Assembly (NCBI RefSeq): GCF_024919295.1
Contig: NZ_JANWTC010000001.1
Coordinates: 62,001-126,000 of the forward strand
Source of the DNA: Corynebacterium lemuris
GTDB lineage: Bacteria; Actinomycetota; Actinomycetes; Mycobacteriales; Mycobacteriaceae
DNA: 64,000 nt
Direction: 5' to 3'
A model generated the notes under the pieces. The model was not told where the DNA came from and did no database searches. It worked only from the letters and a program-made list of their open reading frames with translations. Of the stretch, positions 50,510-58,221 are shown piece after piece. Within the stretch, counting starts at the first letter, position 1. The number at the start of each line of letters is the position of its first letter. A program made the translations under genes and the position numbers.

Positions 50510-51745
50510 ATGAGAGTGAAAGAAATTCGCCGGCCCGCGCGTAAGGCCGCCCGCTACGTGATCGCCACCCTTGCTGTCGCAGGTACTTTCGCTGTCGCGG
50601 CCTGCGGGGGCGGCTCCTCTGCATCAAACGGAGATGCAGCCCCCGGTGGAGCTGAAGGCATCGAGGAGCTCACCCTCTCGTACAGTGACCTCACCTCAGC
50701 GACTTCGCCTGCGGGTGAAGCGGTCCAGGAGTGGATTGATGCTCTGGATGAGGATTCCGGTGGCAATGTCGTGGTTGAGCCCTACTGGTCGAGCTCCCTG
50801 CTCACCAGCGATGACGCGCTCTCAGGCACGGGATCAGGCATCTCCGACATCACCTACACCGTGGTCACCTACCAGCCGCAGGCTCTGCCCGTGGCCAACT
50901 GGCTCAACGAGCAGGGTTCCCTGCCGGTGGATTCCTACCCCCACAACCAGCTGCAGACTGTGGGCGTGATGAATGAGATGTTCAACACCGAGGACATGGC
51001 CGCGGAATTTGAGGTCCAGGGCGTGAAGTTCCTGGCCTCCACCAGCGTGGCCGGCAAGTATGACCTGCTCTGCAGCAAGGAACTCACTGACCAGACCGAT
51101 CTCAGCGGTCTCCGCGTCCGGGCGCCGGGGCCCGTCTGGGCTGCAGAGGCTGAGGCACTCGGGATGACGGTGGTCAATGTCGCGCAGGGGGAGACCTATG
51201 AGGCTCTGCAGCGCGGACTCATTGACTGCCAGATCGGCGCGCCCTTCATGTACGAGGATTACGGCCTGAACGAGGTTGCCAAGCACTATTACCCCGCCGG
51301 TTTCTCCGCGAACATGGGACTCGTCCTGCTGATGAATCTGGACAGGTGGGAGTCCCTCTCCCCGGAGACCCAGACTTTCCTCCAGGACAGCATGCAGAAG
51401 TATGCGACCGGTCGCACCCAGGCCGACATCAACTCCCAGATGGCCTTCTTTGACCGCCGTGAAGAACTCGGCATCACCACCCACGATGTCACCGAGATGA
51501 ATGCAGTCCTCGCGGAGTTCCAGGAATCGCAGCGCGAAACCTGGCTGGACCGTGCGCCTGCCGGTGTCTCCGATCCTGCGGATACCGGTGAGGTGCTCAC
51601 TGCTGCCATTGAGTCCTGGGGCGAGACCGTGACGGAGGATGTGGACCTCGCCGAGCCCGGCGAGGTGGCCTCAGAGTCCATCGAGGACTTCCCGGCCTGG
51701 CAGGCGCGTCTGGATGAGGTCTTCGCCGGCCGCACCCAGGACTAA
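50510..51745 (+). CDS. dctP: TRAP transporter substrate-binding lipoprotein (DctP family)
   Basis: 411 aa from the ATG at 50510; an ATG at 50498 is an alternative. The signal peptide ends in the lipobox AVAACGGG, so the protein is lipid-anchored, fitting a Gram-positive-type cell. DctP core: CSKELTDQTDLSGLRVRAPG, GLIDCQIGAPFMYEDYGLNEVAKHYYP, and DRWESLSPETQTFLQDSM. It captures an organic acid, commonly a carboxylate, for the DctQM permease. The divergent P450 gene and shared operator cluster tie it to the catabolic island. Confidence 0.93.
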   Translation: MRVKEIRRPARKAARYVIATLAVAGTFAVAACGGGSSASNGDAAPGGAEGIEELTLSYSDLTSATSPAGEAVQEWIDALDEDSGGNVVVEPYWSSSLLTSDDALSGTGSGISDITYTVVTYQPQALPVANWLNEQGSLPVDSYPHNQLQTVGVMNEMFNTEDMAAEFEVQGVKFLASTSVAGKYDLLCSKELTDQTDLSGLRVRAPGPVWAAEAEALGMTVVNVAQGETYEALQRGLIDCQIGAPFMYEDYGLNEVAKHYYPAGFSANMGLVLLMNLDRWESLSPETQTFLQDSMQKYATGRTQADINSQMAFFDRREELGITTHDVTEMNAVLAEFQESQRETWLDRAPAGVSDPADTGEVLTAAIESWGETVTEDVDLAEPGEVASESIEDFPAWQARLDEVFAGRTQD

Positions 51746-51787
51746 GGGTCAACAGCCACCTAATTCCCGACCGGGAAGGAAACATCC

Positions 51788-52384
51788 ATGCTGCAAGTCC
51801 GACCACAAAGTCGCTCACCTCTGAGTATCATCCCCAAACTAGCCGGTGGGGGGAGCTCCGCACTGCTCGCCATTTCGGGCGTCGCACTGGCGATCATGGT
51901 TCTGCTCGTCTCCTATGACGTGCTCATGCGCAACCTCTTCGGCTCCGCGATGACGGGCGTGGCCGAGTATGTCTCTGAATGGCTCATGCCTGCGACCGTT
52001 CTGTTCGCCCTGGCTTACACGGAACACAAGAATGAACATATCCGCGTGACCATCATTGAGGACTCCCTCAAGGGCGGACCACAGAAAGCACTGCGTGTCA
52101 TGGGACAGCTGACATCTGTTGCTGTGGCCCTGGTCCTCACCTGGGCCTCCTTTCAGCTGGCTGTCGACTCATTCACCATCCGCGAGACTGTCCCCATGGG
52201 CACCGCACTTCTGACGGTGTGGCCGATCAAGGTAGCCGTATTCGCGGGTTGGCTCTGGCTCTCGGTCCAGACCATCGCAAATCTCATTGCTGTCTTTCTC
52301 CCGGCCGCAGATGCGCAAACGCATCCGCGCACTGATGGCGGCAACCTCGCCGAACACGGAAATGAAGGTGGTTCCGGTGCTTAG
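51788..52384 (+). CDS. dctQ: TRAP transporter small permease (DctQ family)
   Basis: 198 aa with GGAAGGAAA upstream of the ATG. Four transmembrane helices at about residues 20-42, 62-80, 98-120 and 140-160, with VSYDVLMRNLFGSAMTGVAEYVSEWLM as the family signature. It pairs with DctM. The C-terminal 30 residues are hydrophilic. It overlaps the DctM gene by 8 bases. Confidence 0.92.
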   Translation: MLQVRPQSRSPLSIIPKLAGGGSSALLAISGVALAIMVLLVSYDVLMRNLFGSAMTGVAEYVSEWLMPATVLFALAYTEHKNEHIRVTIIEDSLKGGPQKALRVMGQLTSVAVALVLTWASFQLAVDSFTIRETVPMGTALLTVWPIKVAVFAGWLWLSVQTIANLIAVFLPAADAQTHPRTDGGNLAEHGNEGGSGA

Positions 52385-53891
52385 TACTGCCGAAAAAACC
52401 GAAGTTGCAACAACCTCGCCTGCTGCTGCCCCCGCTGCGCCGGGAAAGAGTTCTCAAATCGGATCCTGGGCCTGGGTGATCGCCCTGTTCGGGGGTGGCC
52501 TGCTCATCGCCGCATACCTGCTGCTCGGTGACCCCGATCGCGTGGTTGTGGGAGCCCTCACCGTTGTGCTCATGCTGATCCTCATGCTCGGTGGCATCCA
52601 TATCGGTCTGGCCATGGTGGGGGCTGGAGGGCTTGGACTTTATTCCCTGGGCGGTGCACCTGCTCTGACGACGACCCTGGAACAGGGAACCTTCGACCCT
52701 GCCGCCACCTGGCAGCTCTCGGTCATCCCGACGTTCATTCTCATGGGTACCGCGCTGTGGAAATCAGGCCTGACCAGTCGCGCATTCGAGGCAGCGAAGA
52801 TGTGGCTGGGTAATGTTCCCGGTGGTCTTGCGCTGACCACCACCATCTCCGGTGCGGGTCTGGCTGCCTCCTCGGGTTCCACGATCGCACTCACCCACGC
52901 GCTCGGCCGAGTCGCCATTCCGGAGATGCTTCGCGCGGGCTACAAGCCGGGGTTCGCGATCGGCTCCACAGCAATGGCCGGTACGCTCGGTCAGCTGATC
53001 CCGCCGAGCGTCCTTCTCGTGGTCTACGCCGGTGCTGCACAGACTTCCGTGGGCAGCCAGCTGATGGCAGGTATCATTCCGGGTCTCATCCTGGCTCTGG
53101 CATTCTGTCTCTATATTCTGGCCGTTGGCATCACCCGCCCGGCAACGGCACCGCGTACCCGGCAGTACTTCACTCTCCGTCAGAAGATGAAGGGCCTGGT
53201 GAAGGTCATTCCGTTGGCGGTCGTGGCTTTCGTCGTCATCGGCGGCATTGCTTCCGGTCTGTTTACCCCCACTGAATCGGCCGCCATCGGATCCGTGGTG
53301 GCTCTGGTGCTGGGATGGTTCACCCGTAATGACGGTTCCAATGGACTCAAGGACTTTTTTGCGTACGTGAAGGGCGTCCTGGTGGTCGCCACTGTCGCCT
53401 CTGCGGGCATCTTCCTGCTGCTCATCGGAGTGCATATCCTGACCCGTGTGGTCACGTTGAGTCGCCTCGCGAATAGCCTGACCGACATGATCCTAGACAT
53501 TGGCCTCAATGCCACGGGTTTCCTGCTGATCCTGGTGCTCCTGTACCTGCTTCTGGGCATGTTCATGGACACCATGGCCATCATTCTGCTCACTGTCCCG
53601 ATCCTGGCGGCACCCCTCATGGCCCTCGGGGTCGACATGATCTGGTTCGGCATCTTCCTGGTGATCATGGTGGAGATCGGGATGGTGACCCCGCCCCTGG
53701 GTGTGCTGAGCTTTGTCATCCACAGAATCGCGCAGGACCGGGAGGTCAACCACGGTCAGCCGATCTCGTTGACCACCACTTTCCTCGGCGTTATGCCTTT
53801 CGTCGGGGTGGCACTTGGGATTGCTGTCCTGATCATCTTCGTTCCTGACCTGGTCACCTGGCTGCCCGGGCAGCTGTCGGTGAGTAACTGA
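52377..53891 (+). CDS. dctM: TRAP transporter large permease (DctM family)
   Basis: 504 aa from the GTG at 52377, with GAAGG 8 bases upstream; an ATG at 52362 would add 5 residues. About 12-13 transmembrane helices; SGAGLAASSGSTIALTHALG, GTLGQLIPPSVLLVVYAG, GLFTPTESAAIGSVVALVLG, and GIFLVIMVEIGMVTPPLGV are DctM hallmarks. It forms the ion-coupled channel with DctQ. The Ala/Pro-rich N-terminal 40 residues are longer than usual. Confidence 0.93.
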   Translation: MLSTAEKTEVATTSPAAAPAAPGKSSQIGSWAWVIALFGGGLLIAAYLLLGDPDRVVVGALTVVLMLILMLGGIHIGLAMVGAGGLGLYSLGGAPALTTTLEQGTFDPAATWQLSVIPTFILMGTALWKSGLTSRAFEAAKMWLGNVPGGLALTTTISGAGLAASSGSTIALTHALGRVAIPEMLRAGYKPGFAIGSTAMAGTLGQLIPPSVLLVVYAGAAQTSVGSQLMAGIIPGLILALAFCLYILAVGITRPATAPRTRQYFTLRQKMKGLVKVIPLAVVAFVVIGGIASGLFTPTESAAIGSVVALVLGWFTRNDGSNGLKDFFAYVKGVLVVATVASAGIFLLLIGVHILTRVVTLSRLANSLTDMILDIGLNATGFLLILVLLYLLLGMFMDTMAIILLTVPILAAPLMALGVDMIWFGIFLVIMVEIGMVTPPLGVLSFVIHRIAQDREVNHGQPISLTTTFLGVMPFVGVALGIAVLIIFVPDLVTWLPGQLSVSN

Positions 53892-53903
53892 GAGGAGTAA
53901 CCC

Positions 53904-54404
53904 ATGACACCCGAGACGCAACTCAAGGAGACCGAAATCAACTATGCATCCCTGGAATGGGGAATCAAGGAATCCTTCCGGAGCTATTTCGAACGTCTGC
54001 CGGATCACTCCTACAATTTCACCGCAGGCGCCCGCAGGTGCAGTGACGGGCAGATTGAATTCACGGCAGATGACCGGCCCGGCAACGATGCGGACACTCT
54101 CGCCTTCAAGGGATCGGTGCACCTCACCGGCCATCATGGCGCTCTGTCCGTCAGAATTACGAGCCCGCACGTGAGTTTCCGGCCTGATGGCACAGCAGAT
54201 CTCTCTGCCGAGGTGGATGAGGTGGATGGCCAGCCGGTGCGCATGGTCATCGCCAATCTGACCCGCGAGAACCCGGGTGAGGTCCGTCAACCGAATCTGA
54301 CTTTCCGGGCCGAACTAGCCGAGGAGGGGCAATACCTGTTCATGGGCAATTACTACGCCGGTGACGCCCTGGATCCGGTCAGCATCTGGTTCGTCGCCTC
54401 CTAG
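53904..54404 (+). CDS. Second stand-alone HtaA-like domain protein, no signal peptide
   Basis: 166 aa, starting 12 bases after the DctM stop with AGGAG upstream, so it is in the TRAP operon. LEWGIKESFRSYFERLPDHSY at residues about 17-37 is the HtaA opening and aligns with the protein at 42882 (LSWGIKRSFLGYLESLPDC). The later KGSVHLTGHHGALSVRITSPHVSF also matches the FNGDVRIRAHGGMLLVIF part of that paralogue. His-rich segments (HLTGHH, HVSF) could bind haem or metal, though no ligand residue is proven. There is no signal peptide or anchor. Role unknown. Confidence 0.72.
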   Translation: MTPETQLKETEINYASLEWGIKESFRSYFERLPDHSYNFTAGARRCSDGQIEFTADDRPGNDADTLAFKGSVHLTGHHGALSVRITSPHVSFRPDGTADLSAEVDEVDGQPVRMVIANLTRENPGEVRQPNLTFRAELAEEGQYLFMGNYYAGDALDPVSIWFVAS

Positions 54405-54440
54405 GCAGTCTGGCGAGGAGCCCCGGTCAATCAGGGGCGC

Positions 54441-54469
54441 AGGTGGGGTCGGCGCTGCCGACCCCACCT
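54441..54469 (+). terminator. Terminator of the TRAP/HtaA-like operon
   Basis: AGGTGGGGTCGGC (54441-54453) and GCCGACCCCACCT (54457-54469) form a perfect 13-bp stem with a 3-base loop. The tail (ATTGCGC) is not T-rich. Confidence 0.75.
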
Positions 54470-54484
54470 ATTGCGCTCCAAAAT

Positions 54485-54499
54485 TTATGTTGCACAGTT
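54485..54499. promoter_or_regulatory. Palindromic site 5 of the P450 island (weaker)
   Basis: TTATGTTGCACAGTT keeps the CACAGTT half-site and shares the word TGTTGCACAGT with site 1. The left half matches poorly (10 of 14 defined positions). It is 37 bases before the second aldehyde dehydrogenase start. Confidence 0.5.
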
Positions 54500-54536
54500 C
54501 AACACTAAGAGATGTATTTTCAAGGAGAAATTCACG

Positions 54537-55988
54537 ATGACCATCGAATACGACCATTTGTTCATTGGGGGAGAATGGCGGGCTCCCTCGTCAAGGGACC
54601 GCATTGAGGTCCACTCCACGGCCACCGAAGACTACATAGGTAGTGTGCCGGAGGGGAAGAACAAGGATATCGACCGTGCCGTGGAAGCGGCCCGACTGGC
54701 TTTCGATGATCCGGAGGGGTGGTCCACCCGGTCACCCGAAGAGCGTGCCGAAATCCTGCGCCGTTTCGCGGACGAAATTGAGGCCCGCGGTGAGGAGATC
54801 GCGAATCGGGTCACCGTCCAGAACGGCATGCCTGTCTCTCTCTCCCAGAAGTGGGAGACCACCAACCCCGCCCAGCTCCTGCGGTTCTATGCGGACATGG
54901 TCACGGAACAGGAGGAGGAGATCCGGCCCGGTGTGAAGGGGAAGCAGGTCCTGGTCACCCGTTCCCCCATCGGAGTGGTGGGGGCGATCGTGCCGTGGAA
55001 TGTGCCCCAGAGCATCACCTTCCTCAAGCTGGCGCCGGCCCTTGCCGCGGGCTGTACCGTTGTACTGAAGCCCTCCCCTGAGACTGTCCTCGATGCCTTC
55101 CTGGTTGCCGAGGCCGCCGTGGCTGCTGGACTACCAGGTGGCGTCCTCAACATCGTCCCCGCCGGCGGACCGGTCAGTTCCCACCTGGTCAGCCACCCCG
55201 GCGTCGACAAGATCTCTTTCACGGGTTCCCCCGAGGTGGGGCGCCTCATCGGCGAGACCTGTGGACGCATGCTGCGGCCTGTCACCCTTGAACTGGGCGG
55301 TAAATCCGCGGCAATTCTGCTCGATGACTTCGACCTGGCGGGCAACATCGATCAGCTCTATCAGGCGTCGATGACCAACAATGGCCAGGTGTGCTGGTTG
55401 TCCACCAGGATCCTGGTCCCGGACTCACGTTATGACGAGATGGTCAAGCTGATCACCGAGAAGATCAGCAACCTGAGGGTCGGTGATCCTTTCGACCCCG
55501 CCACCGAGATCGGCCCCCTGGTCAGTGAACGCCACCGTGAGCGCGTGGAGGACCTGATTCGGCAGTCCGCGGAAGAGGGCGCACGCATCACCACCGGTGG
55601 CGGCCGCCCTGCCGGGCAGGACAAGGGATGGTTCCTGGAGCCGACGGTGTTCGCGGATGTTGACCGCAAGGACACAGCAGCGCAGAAGGAGTTCTTCGGT
55701 CCGGTCCTCTCCATCATCAGGTACACCGATGAACAGGATGCCATCGACATCGCGAACGATTCGGAGTTCGGTCTCGCGGGCAGCGTCTGGAGCGCGGACT
55801 TTGCGCGTGCGGTGGGCGTCGCAAAGCAGGTGGAGACCGGGACCATCGGGATCAACGGATACGCGACAGACCCCTCCTCCCCGTTCGGTGGCGTGAAGGC
55901 GAGTGGGCTGGGACGCGAACTGGGGCCTGAGGGCCTGGCGCACTACCAGGTGCTCAAGTCCGTGTACCTGCTCCAGCCCAATGCCTGA
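54537..55988 (+). CDS. Aldehyde dehydrogenase (second)
   Basis: 483 aa from the ATG at 54537 with AAGGAGAAA upstream. ALDH motifs: LFIGGEWRAPSSRDRIEV, PWNVPQSITFLKLAPALAAG, catalytic Glu in TLELGGKSAAI, catalytic Cys in NNGQVCWLSTRILV, and SSPFGGVKASGLGRELG. It follows the TRAP operon and is 31 bases before the alcohol dehydrogenase gene, so the pair can convert an alcohol to an acid. Distinct from the ALDH at 45893. Confidence 0.94.
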   Translation: MTIEYDHLFIGGEWRAPSSRDRIEVHSTATEDYIGSVPEGKNKDIDRAVEAARLAFDDPEGWSTRSPEERAEILRRFADEIEARGEEIANRVTVQNGMPVSLSQKWETTNPAQLLRFYADMVTEQEEEIRPGVKGKQVLVTRSPIGVVGAIVPWNVPQSITFLKLAPALAAGCTVVLKPSPETVLDAFLVAEAAVAAGLPGGVLNIVPAGGPVSSHLVSHPGVDKISFTGSPEVGRLIGETCGRMLRPVTLELGGKSAAILLDDFDLAGNIDQLYQASMTNNGQVCWLSTRILVPDSRYDEMVKLITEKISNLRVGDPFDPATEIGPLVSERHRERVEDLIRQSAEEGARITTGGGRPAGQDKGWFLEPTVFADVDRKDTAAQKEFFGPVLSIIRYTDEQDAIDIANDSEFGLAGSVWSADFARAVGVAKQVETGTIGINGYATDPSSPFGGVKASGLGRELGPEGLAHYQVLKSVYLLQPNA

Positions 55989-56019
55989 CGGTGAAGAATC
56001 AAACAGAAAGCAGAAGTCG

Positions 56020-57108
56020 ATGAAAGCAGCAGTCGTTCCCTCCGCCGGTGCCGGTTTCGAGATCGTGGATATCCAGATCGCCGCACCCCAGGCCAAGGAG
56101 GTGCTCATTGATATCAAGGCCGTGGGCCTCTGCCACTCGGATCACACCCTGGCCAACGCAGAACTGGGGTTTCCTTTCCCGGCCGTCTTCGGTCACGAGA
56201 TCTCCGGCGTGGTCAGGGAAGTCGGGGAGGAGGTGACCAGCCTCCGCGTGGGTGATCCCGTCGTGGCGGCCCTGGTCCGTTACTGCGGAGAGTGCGAGCG
56301 TTGCTTGTCGGGCCAGTCCTATTACTGCCGTAACGTGGATTTCACTCTGCGCGAAGGGGACGAGTCGCCGCGTCTCTCGGTAGGCGGGCAGGGACTCACC
56401 CAGGCCTTCGGCCTCGGCGGCTTCGCGGAGCAGGCCCTGGTTCACGAGAATCAGCTGGCGAAGATTCCCGAGGGAATTCCCTTTGAGAATGCTGCACTTC
56501 TCGGATGCGGAGTGATCACCGGTGCGGGCGCCGTCCTCAACACCGCCAAGGTGAGACGCGGCGAGACCATCGCCGTCATCGGCGCCGGTGGGGTGGGCCT
56601 CAACGCCATCAGTGCGGCGGTCATCGCTGGTGCCTCCCGAATCGTGGCCATTGACATCTCGGATGACAAGCTGGAGAAGGCACGGGATTTCGGTGCCACC
56701 GACACCATCAACTCACTGACCACTGACCCGGTGCGGGAGATCCGGAAGATCATCCCCGAAGGCATCGATCACGTCTTTGATTTCGTGGGTTCCGAGCGGG
56801 TGGCTCAGCAGGGCCTGGACATGCTCTCCTACGGTGGTGCCCTCTACCTGGTGGGTATCGGCGGAGCTGACGTGACCATCACCATCAACGCGATGAAGTT
56901 CATGCGCAACCGCAATCGGCTGGAGAGTGTCTACATGGGCAGCGCCAACCTCCGGGTGGACATCCCGTTCTTCGCTTCTCTGGAGGCCCGGGGTCTGTTG
57001 CGGCTGGACGAACTGATCTCCGAGACCATCGCGCTCGAGGACATCAACGATGGCTACCGCCGACTGAAGGAAGGGTCGGTGTCGCGGCTGGTGGTGGTCA
57101 ACCACTGA
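56020..57108 (+). CDS. Zinc-dependent alcohol dehydrogenase (class III/mycothiol-dependent-like)
   Basis: 362 aa from the ATG at 56020. MDR fold with catalytic zinc ligands CHSDH and GHE, structural zinc Cys cluster CGECERCLSGQSYYC, and NAD-binding IGAGGVGLNAI. Its length and LGCGVITGAGAVLNTAKV resemble the class III-like ADH group that includes the mycothiol-dependent formaldehyde dehydrogenases and aryl-alcohol dehydrogenases. It probably oxidises an alcohol intermediate of the island. It is cotranscribed with the preceding aldehyde dehydrogenase. Confidence 0.92.
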   Translation: MKAAVVPSAGAGFEIVDIQIAAPQAKEVLIDIKAVGLCHSDHTLANAELGFPFPAVFGHEISGVVREVGEEVTSLRVGDPVVAALVRYCGECERCLSGQSYYCRNVDFTLREGDESPRLSVGGQGLTQAFGLGGFAEQALVHENQLAKIPEGIPFENAALLGCGVITGAGAVLNTAKVRRGETIAVIGAGGVGLNAISAAVIAGASRIVAIDISDDKLEKARDFGATDTINSLTTDPVREIRKIIPEGIDHVFDFVGSERVAQQGLDMLSYGGALYLVGIGGADVTITINAMKFMRNRNRLESVYMGSANLRVDIPFFASLEARGLLRLDELISETIALEDINDGYRRLKEGSVSRLVVVNH

Positions 57109-57172
57109 CCGGCGCCCGCACCCACCGGTACCCTCGGGGCCACCACACCGTCATCCGACAGGGAGCCCCGCC

Positions 57173-58069
57173 ATGACCTACCTTCTCGCCCTCGCCCGGG
57201 ATCTGGACCGCATTGAGTTGATTGATGTCCCCACCGGGAACCGGCAGGTCATCATCACGGAGACGGGTCGACACCCGGACGGGGTGGTCTGCGACGGCCG
57301 CACCATTTTCTGGACCACTATGGGGGAGCGCACCTCGCTGAGCCCCAGCGGGGAGGCGGTCTACGCCAACGTGGACGGCGGGGTCCATGCCATCGACATC
57401 AACGGACTCAACCGGCGCGATATCGTAGCCCCAGGTGGGACGACCACCGGCAAGCAGCTGGCGCTGGACAGTGCGGGCAACCTCTACTGGGGAAACCGCG
57501 AGGGTTTCTCGCTGGCCACCGCCCGGAAAGATGGTTCCGGTCTGCGGGATCTCATCCGGCGCGACGGCTCCGGAGCGGAAAGCGACTGGATCGTCGGTCT
57601 GGCGCTCGACGAGGCCAACGGCCACATGTACTGGAGCCAGAAAGGCTCCTTCGCGGGTGGCGACGGGAGGATCTTCCGCGCCGGCCTGGAGATCCCCGAA
57701 GGTGAGACCGCAGACAGCCGCAGTGACATCGAGTTGCTCTGGGACAACCTGCCCGCCCCCATCGACCTCGAGCTTATCGACGCCCACCTGCTCTGGACCG
57801 ACCGCGGCTCCGGCTCGCATCCCGGCGGCAACTCCCTCAACCGAGCGGTGATCCCGCCGGTAGGGGAGCGGGGTGAGACCCCGGAGATCCTGGCGGACGG
57901 TTTTGAGGAGGCGATCGGGCTGAGCGTCGATAAGAAGGCCCGCGTCGCCTACGTCGCGGATCTCTCCGGCAAGATCTGGGCGGTCCCGGACCCTGCCCAT
58001 TCGAAGCAGGGCAAGCGGCTCGTGGTGGATCTCGGTTTCCCGGTCACCGGCCTCAACCTGGTGGGGTAA
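57173..58069 (+). CDS. YWTD-type beta-propeller protein
   Basis: 298 aa with no signal peptide. Repeated blade motifs of the YWTD/SMP-30 kind are seen: GRTIFWTTMG, GNLYWGNREG, GHMYWSQKGS, AHLLWTDRGSG, and VYANVDGGVHAIDINGL between them. Propellers of this kind occur as lactonases or binding scaffolds; the Ca2+-lactonase residues cannot be assigned from inspection. It lies 64 bases after the alcohol dehydrogenase gene and may be cotranscribed, in which case a lactonase role for the pathway is possible. Otherwise function unknown. Confidence 0.75.
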   Translation: MTYLLALARDLDRIELIDVPTGNRQVIITETGRHPDGVVCDGRTIFWTTMGERTSLSPSGEAVYANVDGGVHAIDINGLNRRDIVAPGGTTTGKQLALDSAGNLYWGNREGFSLATARKDGSGLRDLIRRDGSGAESDWIVGLALDEANGHMYWSQKGSFAGGDGRIFRAGLEIPEGETADSRSDIELLWDNLPAPIDLELIDAHLLWTDRGSGSHPGGNSLNRAVIPPVGERGETPEILADGFEEAIGLSVDKKARVAYVADLSGKIWAVPDPAHSKQGKRLVVDLGFPVTGLNLVG

Positions 58070-58089
58070 TTACTTCCGGGTTCATGATG

Positions 58090-58206
58090 AAACAACTCGA
58101 AACAACTATGAAAAACTACCCTGAGCTGGCATTTTAATGCTTTCTGGTGTACTTTTCTAGGAATAGTTGTTTGAGAGTTGTTTCAAACAACTTCGTAATT
58201 ACTCCG
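58090..58206. repeat. Left direct repeat (117 bp) of the AlbA_2 cassette
   Basis: It contains five AAACAACT words in either orientation: 58090, 58100, 58165, 58176 and 58185. AGTTGTTTGA (58165-58174) and TCAAACAACT (58183-58192) form a perfect 10-base inverted repeat. A central GAGCTGGCNTTTTAATGCTT block is shared with the right copy at 59979-60085. The two copies differ by a 10-base gap and scattered substitutions. The left copy ends 16 bases before the start of the gene at 58222 and is far more A/T-rich than the surroundings. Confidence 0.88.
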
Positions 58207-58221
58207 GGGTACAGTGGGGGC

